A stretch of DNA of 64,000 nt from Cocos nucifera (Eukaryota; Streptophyta; Magnoliopsida; Arecales; Arecaceae): NCBI GenBank assembly GCA_006176705.1, contig QRFJ01006051.1:1-64000 (forward strand), read 5' to 3'. The notes under the pieces are model-generated. The model worked only from the letters and a program-made list of their open reading frames with translations. It searched no databases and was not told where the DNA came from. This document shows, one piece after another, positions 10,363 through 22,534 of this stretch (within the stretch, counting starts at the first letter, position 1; each line of letters begins with the position of its first letter). Both the position numbers and the translations under genes were made by a program.

Positions 10363-11239
10363 GCTCCTAAAAGAGCAAAAAAAATATCAACGAGACTTGA
10401 AAATTGTGTCAAGGAAGTTTGGCAATCAACGTATTCTTTTTTCTTTGAAAATCACTTGAATGCTTTAAGATTTTTTGGTGGTTGGAAGGTTGTAACTTTT
10501 ATTGAACACTCACTTAATCATCTTGCATTTTCTATATGTTTATCTCTTTCTCTTGGCTCTTCTATTTATTTGATAGGCTTTAATACCTCTTAAAATGTCT
10601 AAAAAGCTATTTCTAGCTATTGGAGACTAAAAATTAGCCATGAGACCCATTCTGCACATTTTTGAAATTTTTGAAAATTAGCTTTGGAGCTGTCAGCTAT
10701 AATCAAGTCAACTCGAATCAAGTAGGAGTCAACTCTAGATAACTACAAGTTGACTTGATAGAAGTAGTAGTCAACTCGAGATCTAGTTTGAAAAATATAC
10801 TTCTCTCTCTTTTTAAGAGAGTTGACTCAACCACTGAGTGTCGGCCTAGAGCATTTTCATGAATCGACCTAAGGCTAAGCTAAAAAATCCAACTCTTTAT
10901 CCATCTAAGAGAGTTGATTTGACAAAAGTATGGGTCAACTCGGACTATGCCATTTGAAAGTTGTATACTAAAGTTGACTCTTTGAAGTTTGGAGTTAGCT
11001 CTTGACTTTTTTTACTTGATTTTTCATGATATGGCTTCTTCAATCCGCTTTCTTTGGCTTTTTAATTTGGCATTCACAAGAGATTTCCTAAGAGTGAACT
11101 TAGTTCTTGAAACATTCTCAATATAAACTTCAATAACTCATTAGTGCCAAAATATTTACTCAAATATTTTGTATTCATCAAAATCAATCATTAGATCAAC
11201 ACCATCAAGTATATTTTTTTCTTGTAGCAATTATCAACA
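10363..11239 (-). repeat. C3 LTR, 5' portion
   Basis: Continues the copia LTR interrupted by G2. The segment 10690-10990 has several AGTCAACTC/GAGTTGACT blocks. The LTR start in element orientation is TGTTGATAATTGCTACAAG at 11239. Confidence 0.6.
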
Positions 11240-11344
11240 TACATATCTACATCTTGTTTCATCCAATTGATGATGAGATTACATAGATGCAAGGTATGCC
11301 AGTTAAATCCCACTACCTACATGAGTAAGACTTCTCACTAAAGT

Positions 11345-11930
11345 CTACAATATATCTATCACTAAAACTCTAATTTTAGATTTTAACTCTCCATTAGGCC
11401 TCTGAGTGCAGATGCTGGATCCCACTTTAGTATTTTCCAACTTCTTTCTTATTCTTGGATATATATTGTCATTTGAGTTTACCATTATTTGTTTATTCTC
11501 AAACATCCTCTCAATCAATGCAGCTCTTATTTCTTCTAACATATCTATTACATGTTTATGCCTTGTTTGAACAATGTAACCATTATAAGTCTCTACTAGG
11601 TTATTGTCAATTATGTCATACTTTGTAAAGGTACTAATAAATGTCTTGTAGAAGTGGGCTAGATCTTGATTTATAATGTCTTCAATAGTGTAGGTTGATA
11701 ATTCTTGCATCTCTTAATGGCATCATTAAAATCTATTTTATTTATCATCCGTACAACTATCCAAAACCATTTTTAAGTACATGGCTAGGGTTGGATTTCC
11801 TCCGGTTGGCATATATGTGCCTTGCATTGTTTCTATGCTTTGCATGTGGAATTAATTTTCTAACTGCATTCAGAAGGCCTTGTGACAAACAAATATTGCA
11901 TGTGAAGGTACTAATAGAATTGCCTTCTAC
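11345..11930 (-). pseudogene. Mutator-like (MULE) transposase fragment
   Basis: Read leftwards on the minus strand from about 11930, one frame gives QGLLNAVRKLIPHAKHRNNA followed by RHIYAN. After a short broken stretch, the frame at 11710-11345 gives YDIIDNNLVETYNGYIVQTR, then HVIDMLEEIRAALIERM and PRIRKKLE. These blocks match the C-terminal half of plant MuDR-family transposases, upstream of the SWIM zinc finger, which is not seen here. The N-terminal half and terminal inverted repeats were not found, so this is a relic. The alternative of a domesticated MULE-derived gene is unlikely because of stops. Confidence 0.7.
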
Positions 11931-11940
11931 TATTCACTAA

Positions 11941-12177
11941 TTACTTTATAGCTATAGCTACCATAAATTCCAAGATCATCGAGTAATGGTTCTCATAACC
12001 AAGTCCAAGTATTTCACTCTTACTCTCAATATCTACCAAGCTATTGGAAATATTTGATTGTTCTCAACTTTTCCTATAGCATAAAAAAAATTGGGCTTTT
12101 AGAAATATCTTTAAGAAATATTTTATTATTTTATAAAATAATATTTTATTATATTATTATTTTTTTATTCTCATACC
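11941..12177. repeat. AT-rich flank upstream of C1
   Basis: No gene. The last 60 bases (TATAAAATAATATTTTATTA..., ending CTCATACC) resemble 22810-22890 and 29680-29740, so this is one edge of the ancient repeat block into which C1 was inserted. ATACC at 12173-12177 is the C1 target duplication. Confidence 0.6.
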
Positions 12178-14463
12178 TATTAGATATGTGTGCCCTAGAA
12201 GCCAGATTGGCTGATCCTTGTAATATACTTCTAAGAATAAAATTATAATTTTGATTATAAATAATAAAATAAATTATTTCTATCATAGTGTGTATTTGAA
12301 AGTATTTGTGATACATTTCTTGAGTTAATGGTAATGATAGTTCTAATTTTTAAGAGTTGAAAAATTTAAGACATGAATTTTCATTATTAACTCATAAAAT
12401 GCTCCCGACCGTAGGATCATCATGAGGATGGTGATTGATTCAGAAGGTTGGTGTACGATCGCTTCTTTAGGGTAGATGAGTCTTGAGTCTATGATGTAGA
12501 GACATCGGAGCGAGAGTACAGATACTCGTTAGAGAACGAGGGTACTAAGCGTGACCACCTCGAGCAATCATGAGGAAGTCTACCTTCTCATCGATGATTG
12601 GCTCAAAGCTGTAGTTTTGTGTCTGATTCTTTGACTTGAGGTGCATTGACAGTTCACCTTGAGGGTGTTATAGTTTGACTGCACCATAACTCGATCTCCT
12701 AGCTATTCGAAACCTCGAGGTGTATGTTGGCTATAGCATGTTCATTGTAGGAATTGGATTGCACCAATAAGGAATCTATCTACTTCGGTAGATGAGAAGT
12801 AGCCCTATGATGATCATGAGAATCAAGTCCATAAGCCCATGGCCATGGCAGAGTGAAATAATAGAAAGAGTTTCTATTAGGATTTTCACATTGGACTTGA
12901 ATCGATTGATTAATTCATAAGATGGATATTAGGGTTTGACGAGATCACCTTAAACCTAATCCGATCGGGGATCAAGATAAAGAAACTTAATCACACAGAT
13001 AATTACACCAAGAGGTTTACTTTCAGTTCTGACGGGTTGCCACTATATGCTGCTAGGTGTCACTGGTGGATTTTGGAAGCAATTAAAATGATTTGGATGA
13101 TCGATTATACTAATTGTCTGAATCAGAAAAGTTTTGATCCATCGAAAAGTGTTTTGATGATGTCGATAATAGAGATCGCGACATATCCCATTACCATACA
13201 GAACCGAACCTAACTGGATCACACAAATAAGGATTTGGATCTGAATATCATTAATTGGACTAATCTGGTTCAATTGATTTGAATGAGATTCAATTAGGTT
13301 CAAGGAAATCATGCTAGCATACGATTGAGCCTAATATTCTCCTTTAATAATCATTAAAGCTTATTTCGACTGAGCCAAATATGTTTGGACTCACTCAAAA
13401 ATCTTTATTTGGTTTGACTGGAGCTTGTCCAAGTCAGAAAAGGATTGTCTTAATTTATGAGATAAATTTGAGACAACACCTATCATTTTCCATCACCTGC
13501 TAAATCTTATTCTCGAACATTGGTCAAATGTTGACTTTGGACACTTAGACATCTGTCATGTGTCATACACTCATAGAAGAGTACCTAGGGCCTTGTCCTC
13601 CTACTAAAAAGTAGATAGAAAGGGGGCACATGCCTAGGAAGGCATGCACTCCATGAGGATAAAACATGGAGTCCCATACAGATGGGACTCCAGGTTGCTT
13701 CAAGGAATCAAACTATATGGCACCAAGAAGTCTAGTTTGTCCTAGTCTTGGCACCACCTAAGGAGGTTTTTGAGGGTCACTCATCTGATTAGATCAGATG
13801 ATGTCATTCCACTAATCAGATTTAGATCTAATTGCACAAAGGACCATGATTGATCGAGATGATGTGGCACTGCATGATACAACAGGGTCTATATAAATCC
13901 TGTTTGCACCTAGAATTGAGAGCTTCTACCCTTAGCCCATGCCACAAAGCTTCTCTCCCTCCTTCTCTATGCCACCCTCAGGTTCTCTCTCTCCTCTCCA
14001 CGTTCAAGAGTTCTTGGGTATAAGTTAGGTATAATACAAGCAAGAGAAAGACGACAGAAAAGGAAGAAGGTAGTACTGCTGCAAGAGACAATGGTTGATT
14101 TTCAAAAGAGTTTTTGAAGACCTTCAAGATCAGATCTAAATTTAATTTTTGGAGGATTGATTGAGAAGGAGAAGATCTCTAGATTCTATCCAAGTGGATA
14201 TCGGTAGAGGTCAGATGCTTGCATGGCTACATTAAGAATCTCAGAAAATATTGGGATCATCACAGAATAATTGGATTATCCAAAATAAAAATATAATTAA
14301 ATTAGATTTAATTTTTATTTTATTTTATTTTATTAGATTAATTAGATCAGATCTAAAGAGTCTTAGATCTGATTAAGATCTTAGAAATTTTTTTTTGAAA
14401 TATCCCTCTTAATACAATCAGATCTGAACGAACCTGACTCGAAAAACTAGATTTTTTCCTTCA
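12178..14463 (+). repeat. C1 5' LTR (2286 bp)
   Basis: Starts TATTAGATATGTGTGCCC (the 3' copy has TGTTAGAAATGTGTGCCC) and ends ACTAGATTTTTTCCTTCA. It aligns along its whole length with 20259-22534 at high similarity, with scattered substitutions and small indels. About 2.3 kb is long for a plant copia LTR. No conserved open frame is visible inside it. Confidence 0.85.
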
Positions 14464-14465
14464 AC

Positions 14466-14477
14466 TGGTATCAGAGC
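14466..14477 (+). other. Primer-binding site of C1 (initiator tRNA-Met)
   Basis: TGGTATCAGAGC, three bases inside the 5' LTR end, is the classic plant copia primer-binding site. Confidence 0.85.
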
Positions 14478-16347
14478 CAGATTTCATAATTCATTAGATC
14501 TAATTTTAATTTATTTTTAATTTAATAATTAGATAATTTTAGATGTCACATTAAATATGATTAGATCTAAAATTAAAAAATTAAAATTAAATAATCTAGA
14601 TCTAATATGTATGAGATGCATGACTAGACTAAGAATAGAATTGTTCTATGTGTAGTCTAGCATAATCATAATTTTAATTTAATTAATTATAATTTTTAGA
14701 TATATTTATTTATTATTTTTAAATATTATAAATATTATAATTAGATCTAAAAAATAGAAAATAAATTTATTTAATTTGTTCATATGAGATATGATAGATG
14801 CATGTTTAGACTAGTTGTAGAATAATTCTACAAAATTATCTAGAATAAATTTTAATTTGATATGATCAAATTTAAATCTTATTTTTTAGATATTTATGAG
14901 ATAATTTAGATATGAAAAATATGCATGATATGATATATGAGATGTATGCAAAACATGTTTTTAGTTAGATCAATTTTTATATATATGATATATGATGTAG
15001 ATCTAACTAGTTTTGTAAATTTATCATGTTTCTGATTAAGGCATTCCTCTTGGCCATCTGGTAATAAGAATGAAGTAGGATTTAAATGCCCACTTCTTTC
15101 ATTCGATGGGGTGTTCTTATGGTGTGTAGGGGTGCTGCGTGTTCATCCTTAATTAAAAATCAAAAATTTATTTTCTATAAAATCCTAGATCCTGAAATCC
15201 TAAGATTTTATATACATGTTTTGTTTATAAACTCTAAACTTAATTAAGAATTAAGATTATGAAATATATTAGGTCTAAAATTGAGAATTTTCAGATTTAA
15301 GACATATTCATAAAATTGGATTCAAACTTGGATAGCTCAATTAGGTCTAGCAGTTGATCAAACTAAATCAAAAGTTGGTTAGATGGGATCAAGAGTGCTT
15401 AAATTGACCAGCCTAATAGGATTAAGTTTGGATCAAGGTTGAGTCACATGAGTAATTGATCAAGTTAAGACCTAATTAGGATCAATGGTTAGAGTTTGGA
15501 TTATAGGCTAACCTGATTGGTTCTAGCTTAATAATTTAGTGTCTAAGGTAAGTTTGGTAGATACAACCGACTGATTTTTAATTTGGAGCTACTTGACTCA
15601 AATGCATTCTTATCAAGTTAATAGCATATCCCTTCTACTGATCTCACTTACCTAGCCATATTTGTCGGCTCAGTCCTGATCTAAGATGGCTAACAATTCG
15701 AGCTAACCCATGCCACTAGGTTAGTCATAATGGTTATGGCTATGTCAAGTCAAGTTTAAAGAGACCTAAATCAAATCTTCCTAAGAAAAGATTAAGTCTA
15801 AGGTCTTCCACCATTATAGATGTGCGGGCTCTTCCAGGGGTTGATTATTCTCGACTGGTCATAGTGGTTCAGTTGCACCGAAAAGACGCAACCATGTCTA
15901 TTAGGCATTAGATGCTATGGGCTGGAGGATGGATTGGGCTTAATATTCCAGATACGGTGAGAGATCCAATTAGAAATTCAATCTATATAAATAGTGGGTC
16001 TGACTTAACTAAGAAATGGATCAATATTCCGAGCATGGTGAGATTCATGAACTAGAGACCTAGTCTAGATGCACCATGATTAGAGAATCATTGGATAAGA
16101 GTTATTCACTCATTGGCTAACCCATCACCAATAATTGTTAGGTGAGGTGATGAGTCAGTTGGTGGGACTGCACCATCCATTAGAAATCAATAATCATGAA
16201 AATTTTTGCATCTCTATAGAGGAAGTGTAGGGATCCGAGAAAATAGTGGAAGCTGATTTATTTAAAAATCAAACTTCTAAATAAATTAGTCAAGTCTTAA
16301 TTATAAAATCTAACTAGAAACTTTGACTCTCTACAGGAAAAAGAAAA
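14478..16347 (+). other. Long untranslated leader of C1
   Basis: Nearly 1.9 kb lie between the primer-binding site and the gag ATG without a coding signal. The first half is very AT-rich. The part from about 15030 on is clearly repeated in C2 from about 62960, including CATTCGATGGGGTG, GTGTAGGGGTGCTGCGTG, ATCAAGAGTGCT and GGCATTAGATGCTATGGG. Conservation of a non-coding leader between two diverged copies suggests an RNA function such as dimerisation or packaging; this is inference. Confidence 0.6.
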
Positions 16348-17160
16348 ATGTTTGCATCCAACCTACTAGCCCGTATCTTGGACAACCATAGACTGATCGG
16401 ATCCAATTACAATGATTGGCTCTGAAACTTTAAAATTATTTTGGATTCTGAAAAGTTGACTGATGTATTGGACTAGGATCCTCCTACCTTACCAGCTCGT
16501 CTGTCCGCTGAATAGAGAGCATATCTTGACAAGTACATGGATGAAGATAATAAGGTCAGATACTACATGTTGGGCTCAATGTCTGATGAGCTTCAGCACC
16601 AACATAAAGATATCAAGATTGTTTGCTAAATATTGGCTCACCTACAAGAGTTGTTTGGTGAACAAAGTCGCACAGCCAAATATCAGATCACTAAATGACT
16701 GTTTAAGACTAAAATGTGTGATGGACTGTCAGTCCAAGATCATTATCTGATGATGATCAATAACTTAGAAAAGCTTGAGAAACTCGGAGTAAAGTTAGAC
16801 CAAGATTTACATAATGATATAATTCTGCAATCCTTGACTGATGCATATGGGCAGCTCATCATGAACTACCATATAAATAAACTTCAGAATACTCTAGCTG
16901 AGCTTATGAATATGCTGGTTACTACTAAGCTTTTCTATGAAAAATTCTAAAGGCTCGGTACTTGCTATAGAACGGACTTCTTTCAAGAGAAAGTCTTTTA
17001 GAAAGAAGAAAAAGTCTGTGAAAAGGCAGAAGATAGAAGGAAGAAAGAAAAAGAAGGCAGAGTTGAAGAAGAAGACCACTGATAAAGGAAAGTATTTCCA
17101 TTGTAATACTGATGGCCACTGAAAGCGAAACTGTCCTACATACCTGGCCACCCTGAAGAA
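16348..17160 (+). pseudogene. copia gag pseudogene of C1
   Basis: From ATG 16348 the frame reads MFASNLLARILDNHRL, then GSNYNDWL and, after stops, HYLMMINNLEKLEKLG and LITMNYHINKL-like blocks typical of copia gag (UBN2 type). The nucleocapsid knuckle near 17092-17135 reads YFHCNTDGH, stop, KRNC. The first zinc-binding Cys of C-X2-C-X4-H-X4-C has become Tyr and a Trp codon has become a stop. At least six in-frame stops occur between 16420 and 17125. Confidence 0.8.
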
Positions 17161-17179
17161 TAAAAAGGAGATAGGTCCT

Positions 17180-17611
17180 TCTGGAGGTATGCTCGTTATT
17201 GAATCTAATCTTATGATTTCTTCTACATCCAGTTGGATGCTTGACTCTAGTTCTAGTGCTCATTTGTACACTTTCATGCAGGATCTTGATGATAGTAGGA
17301 GGCTGAGGGATGGTGAGATGATCCTACGCATCAAAAATGGAACAAGAATTGCTGCTGTAGCCATGAGAACCTACCCTCTTCGACTACCGTCTGGCTTAGA
17401 TTTAGTACTTAAGGATTGTTATTATGTGCCTGCTGCAAGCAGAAATTTGATTTCTATTTTATCTTTAGCACAAGAAGGCTATGTAATTAATTTTCTTAAG
17501 GACCATTATAATATTCTTTATGAAAAAATAAAATTACAAGTGGTTTTCTTATTAACGATCTTTATCAATTACATATTGATGTATCTATCTTTAATATCGA
17601 GCAAAATGTGA
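17180..17611 (+). pseudogene. copia aspartic protease region of C1
   Basis: An uninterrupted stretch contains SSWMLDSSSSAHLYTF and then LRLPSGLDLVLKDCYYVP and SRNLISILSLAQEGY, the usual protease and post-protease blocks of copia polyproteins. The active-site D-(S/T)-G has become D-S-S. It lies directly after the gag zinc knuckle, as expected. Confidence 0.75.
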
Positions 17612-18690
17612 ATGCCATAAGATCAAAATGATCTAGGGATAGTCCAAATGATAGGTATCTATGACACCTAAAGCTAGGTTATACAGCAGAAGATAGGATT
17701 AATAAATTAGAGAAAACTGAGCTATTGAGTCTGTTGACTTTCGAGTCATAAGTAATTTATGAATCATATCTTCATGGCAAAATGACTAAGCTCCCTTTTA
17801 TGGGACATGGTGAAAGAGCCACGGATCTACTTGCCTTAGTACCTATTGATGTGTGTGGCCCATTTGATGTACCGACTAAAGGTAACATTGTTTACTTCAT
17901 AATCTTCATCGATGATTTATCTCGGTATGTGTATGTGTATCTTATGAGACATAAATCTGAAGCTTTTGAAAAGTTTAAGGAATTCAGACATGAAGTAGAA
18001 AAGCAAATTAGAAAATCCATTAAGGTTCTTCAATCAGATTGAGAAGGAAAATATCTTAGTTGAAAATTTTTGAACTATCTCAAGCAATATGGCATAGTCT
18101 CTCAATGGACTCCATCTGAAATATCTCAACTCAACAGCATTTTAGAACAGAGGAACTGGACCCTATTAGATATGGTCTTATCCATGATGAGCTTCACAGA
18201 CCTTCCTGATTTTCTTTAGAGACCTAGTCTATTAATTACTATATATTTACTGAATAGGGTTTCCTCTAAAACTGTTCCTACCATACCGTATGAGATATAG
18301 CATGATAAAAAATCAAGTCTGAGTCATCTCAGAATTTGGGATTGTCCGACTCATGTTAAAAGACAACAAGCGGACAAATTAGACTATAGGTCCTTTAGAG
18401 CTTGATTCATAGGATATCCTAAAGAGTCATTAGGATATTATTTCTACATTCCAGAAGACCACAATGTGATTATGAGTTGGCATGTCATCTTTTTTGAAAA
18501 ATAGTTTATTCAAGATGATGGCATTGGAAAGCAGATTAAGCTCGAAGAGAAAGTCTCCCAAGAGCAATGAGTTAAGGACCCTATGAAACCAAATTAGGTT
18601 GAGCCAATACAATTACTACCTCTTCCACCTCATAGATCGAAAAATTTTTCATCCCCCTGAGAGGTGTTCATGGTGATCCCAAAATCTATA
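17612..18690 (+). pseudogene. copia integrase region of C1
   Basis: After a weak GAG-pre-integrase segment (LHLKLGYTAED-like near 17670), the core reads LLALVPIDVCGPFDVPTKG, YFIIFIDDLSRYVYVYLM and FKEFRHEVEKQ, then a stop at 18040. Further blocks follow: QYGIVSQWTPSE, EQRNWTLLDMVLSMMSF, YLLNRVSSKTVP and FIGYPKESLGYYFY. D and D of the D,D-35-E core are readable and the E region is altered. It would insert element DNA; this copy cannot. Confidence 0.75.
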
Positions 18691-18699
18691 ACGAGGTGA

Positions 18700-20230
18700 T
18701 ATCAGATATCGACTCCGAGAAATAGTTAGAGGCAATGAAGTCAGAAATTGACTCGATGCACTCAAACTAAGTCTGGACCTTGGTAGATCTACGTGAAGGT
18801 ATAATACTTATTGGGTGTAAATAGATCTACAAGAGAAAGATTGGTGCAGATGGGAATGTGGAGACATTCAAAGCTAGATTAGTGGTGAAAGATATAGTCA
18901 GCGCGAAGGCATTGACTATCAGAATACCTTTTCATCAGTAGCTATGCTAAAATTCATCCACATATTGCTTGCTGTTGCAGCCTATTTCGATTATGAAATA
19001 TGGCAAATGGATGTGAAAATGATATTCTTAAATGGATACCTTGAGGAAGATATCTATATGGAACAACTGCTAGGTTTCATATCCAGTGATGCTGATCATA
19101 AAGTATACAAGCTGCAAAGGTCCATCTATGAACTTAAGCAAGCATCTCAAAGCTAGAATATTCATTTTAATGATGTGATTAAATTATTTAGTTTCATCAA
19201 AAACGAGGAGCAACCATGTATTTTCAAAAAGATCAATGGGAGAGCTATTGTCTTTCTCGTACTGTACATGGATGATATCCTCCTTATTAGGAATGATATT
19301 CCCATGTCGACCATAGTTAAAATATAGTTATCTAAAGAATTCTCCATGAAAGATCTAGGAGAAGCATCCTTCATTCTGAGAATCAAGATCTGTAGAGTTA
19401 GACCGAATAGGATGCTAGGTCTTTCACAAAATATGTACATAGAGAAAGTGCTAAAGAGATTTAGCATGAAAAACTCCAAGAGAGGACTGATACCCTTCAG
19501 ACATGGCATTCATCTCTTCAAGAAAATGTATCCCAACACACCTAAGGAGATTGAACGCATGAGCAAGATCCCTCATGCTTTAGTAATAGGGAGCCTCATG
19601 TATACCATGTTATATACACGACCTGATATAGCCCATGTTGTGAGTATCACGAGCAGATATCAGTCGAATCCAGATGAAGAACACTGGACTTCTTTAAAAT
19701 ATATCCTTAAGTACTTGAGAAGAACTAAGAATATGTTATTGATTTTTGGTAATGGAGAACTCCAAGTCCAGGGGTATATAGATTCGGATTTTATGTCCGA
19801 TATAGACGATCGAAAGTCGACATCCAGGAATCTATTTGTGCATAATGGTGATGCTGTCAGTTGTAAGAGTTTCAAGCAGACAGTGATAGCAGATTCCACC
19901 ATGAAAGTAGAGTACATCGCTGTGTCAGAAGCTACGAAATAGGCATTCTAGTATAAGAAGTTTATCACAGAGATCGGAGTAATGCCATCGGATGTTATTC
20001 CTCTGTACTATGATAATAATGGCGTCATTGCCCTTGCTAAGAAGCTGAGGTCTCACCAAAAATCCAAGCATATCGAGCGATGATACCACCTCATCTACGA
20101 TTACGTCGAGAAAGGTTATGTCGAGGTCAAGAGAGTCGACTCCACAGACAATGCGGTAGACCCACTTACAAAGCCGTTGGGCCAGTAGAAGATCGAAGCC
20201 CATCTTGAGAAGATGGATTTAGATTGGTAG
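18700..20230 (+). pseudogene. copia reverse transcriptase and RNase H of C1
   Basis: The RT blocks are in order: KARLVVKD-like near 18880, then a frameshift and WQMDVKMIFLNGYLEEDIYM, HKVYKLQRSIYELKQAS and the catalytic block VLYMDDILLI near 19260. They are followed by GLSQNMYIEKVLKRF, GSLMYTMLYTRPDIAH and RRTKNMLLIFG. RNase H follows with GYIDSDFMSDIDDRKSTSR, then VEYIAVSEATK, stops, and DNAVDPLTKPLG near the end. The YMDD centre is intact but the frame is broken many times. The terminal TAG is at 20228. Confidence 0.85.
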
Positions 20231-20242
20231 CCAATTGGCTTT

Positions 20243-20258
20243 AGGTCAAGTAGGAGTT
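20243..20258 (+). other. Polypurine tract of C1
   Basis: The sequence GGTCAAGTAGGAGTTT precedes the 3' LTR start TGTTAG. It is the usual position for the plus-strand primer, although only moderately purine-rich. Confidence 0.5.
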
Positions 20259-22534
20259 TGTTAGAAATGTGTGCCCTAGAAGTCAGATTGGCTGACACTT
20301 AAAATACACTTCTAAGGACAAAATTATAATTTTGACTATAAATAATAAAATAGATTATTTTCTATTATAGTGTGTATTTGAAAGTGTCTGTGATACATTC
20401 TTTGAGTTAATAGTAATGATAGTTCTTATTTTCAAGAGTTGAAAAATTTAAGACATGAATTTTTATTATTAACTCATAAAATGCTCCTGACCGTAGGATC
20501 ATCATGAGGATGGTGATTGATCCGAAAGGTTGGTGTATGATCGCTTCTTTAGGATAGATGAGTCTTGAGTCTACGGTGTAGAGACACCGAAGCGAGAGTA
20601 TAGGTACTCGTTAGAGAATGAGGGCACTGAGCGTGACCATCTTGAGTAGTCATGAGGAAGTCTACCTTCTCGTCGATGACTGGCTCGAAGCTATAGTTGT
20701 GTATCTGGTTCTTTGACCTAAGGTGCATTGGTAGTTTACCTTGAGGGTGTTATAGTTTGACTACACCATAACTTGATCTCCTAGCCATTCGAAATCCTGA
20801 GGTATATGTTGGCTATAGCATATTCATTGTAGGAATTAGATTGCACCAATAAGGTATCTATCTACTTCGGTAGATGAGAAGCAGCCCTATGATGATCATG
20901 AGAATCAAGTCCATAAGCCCATGGCCATGACAGAGTGAAATAATAGAAAGAGCTTCTATTAGGGTTTTCACATTGGACTTGAATCGATTGATTAATTCAT
21001 ACGATGGATATTAGGGTTTGACTAGATCATCTTAACCCTAATCTGATCAGAGCTCAAGATAGAGAAACTTAATCACACAGATAATTGCATCAAGAGGTTT
21101 ACTTTCAGTTTTGATGGGTTGCCACCATATGCTGCTAGGTGTCACTGATGGATTTTGAGAGTAATTAGAATGATTTGGATAATCGATCATACTAGTTGTT
21201 TAAATCAGAAAAGTTCTGATCTATCGAAAGGTATTTTAATGACGTCGATGATAGAGATCGCGACATATCCCATTACCATATGAAACTGAACCTAACTGGA
21301 TCACACAAATAAGAATTTGGATCTGGATATCATAAATTGGACTAATCCGATTCAATTGATTTGAATAAGATTCAATTAGGTTCAAGAAAATTGTGCTAAC
21401 ACATGATTAAGCCTAATGTTCTCCTTTAATAATTATTAAAGCTTGTCTCGACTAAGCCAAATATATTTGGACTCACTCAGAAAGCTTTATTTGGTATGAC
21501 TGGAGCTTGTCCAAGTCAGAAAAGGGTTGTCTTAATTTATGAGATAAATTTGAGACAACACCTACCATTTTCCGTTACCTGCTAAATCTTGTTCTTGAAC
21601 ATTGGTCAAATGTTGATCTTGGACACTTAGACATCTGTCTATGTGTCATGCACTCATAGAAGAGTACTTGGGGCCTTGTCCCTTTGCTAAAAAGCAGACA
21701 GAAAAGGGGCACATGCCTAGGGAGGCGTGTGCCCCATGAGGATAAAACATAGAGTCCCATACAGATGGGACTCCAGGTTGCTTCATGGAATCAAACTGTA
21801 TGGCACCAAGAAGTCTAATTTGTCTCAGTCTTGGCGCTACCTAAGAAGATTTTTGAGGATCTCTCATCTGATTGGATCAGATGATGTCATCCCACCAATT
21901 AGATTTAGATCTGATTGTATAAAGGGCTGTGATTGGTCGAAATGATGTGGCACTGCATGGCGCAATAGGGTCCATATAAACCCTATTTGCGCCTAGAATT
22001 GAGAGCTTCTGCCCTTAGCCCATGCCACAAAGCTTCTCTCCCTCCTTCTTCATGCCACCCTTAGGTCCTCTCTCTCCTCTATACATCTAAGAGTTCTTGG
22101 GCATAAGTTAGGTGTGATCCAAGCAAGAGAAAGGCGACAGGAAAGGAATTACAAGAGACAATAGTTGATCTTGAAAAGAGTTTTTGAAAACCTTCAAGAT
22201 CAGATCTAGATCTAATTTTTGGAGAATTGATTGAGAATGAGAAAATCTCTAGATTCTGTCCAAGTGGATACCGGTAGAGGTCAGGCGCTTGCATGACTAC
22301 AACAAGAACCTCAGACAAACATTAAAATCATCACAGGATAATTGGATTACCCAAAATAAAGATATAATTAAATTAGATTTAATTTTTATTTTATTTTATT
22401 TTATCAGATCAATAAGATCAAATTTGAAGAGTCTTAGATCTGATTAGGATCTTAGAGAAAAATTTTTGAAATATCCCTCTTGATCCAATCAGATCTGAAT
22501 GAATTTGATTCGAAAAACTAGATTTTTTTCTTCA
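20259..22534 (+). repeat. C1 3' LTR (2276 bp)
   Basis: Starts TGTTAGAAATGTGTGCCC and ends TTTTTTTCTTCA, followed by the target duplication ATACC at 22535-22539. It matches the 5' LTR throughout. Confidence 0.85.

Larger units (their letters stand above)
3310..11239 (-). mobile_element. C3: old Ty1/copia element (Sirevirus-like LTR), 5' part, host of nested G1 and G2
   Basis: On the minus strand the LTR starts at 11239 (TGTTGATAATTGC) and runs to 10363. It is interrupted by G2, continues from 4258 to about 3786, and is followed by a tRNA-Met type primer-binding site and the beginning of a copia gag. The sequence is then cut at 3310 by G1. The LTR end reads as AATTCATCCTCCTCTTAGG followed by TGGTATCAGAG, a layout common at the end of plant copia/Sirevirus LTRs. 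Repeated GTTGACT/AGTCAAC motifs lie in 10690-10990. Total LTR length without G2 is about 1.35 kb. The lineage label is an inference. Confidence 0.65.
12178..22534 (+). mobile_element. C1: complete, decayed Ty1/copia retrotransposon (10.4 kb)
   Basis: Two long LTRs (12178-14463 and 20259-22534) flank gag, protease, integrase, RT and RNase H in copia order on the + strand. ATACC precedes the 5' LTR (12173-12177) and follows the 3' LTR (22535-22539), a perfect 5-bp target duplication. The initiator tRNA-Met primer site follows the 5' LTR. Every domain has in-frame stops, many at positions expected to be Trp or Gln, so the copy is dead. A second family member, C2, begins at 53470. Confidence 0.9.
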
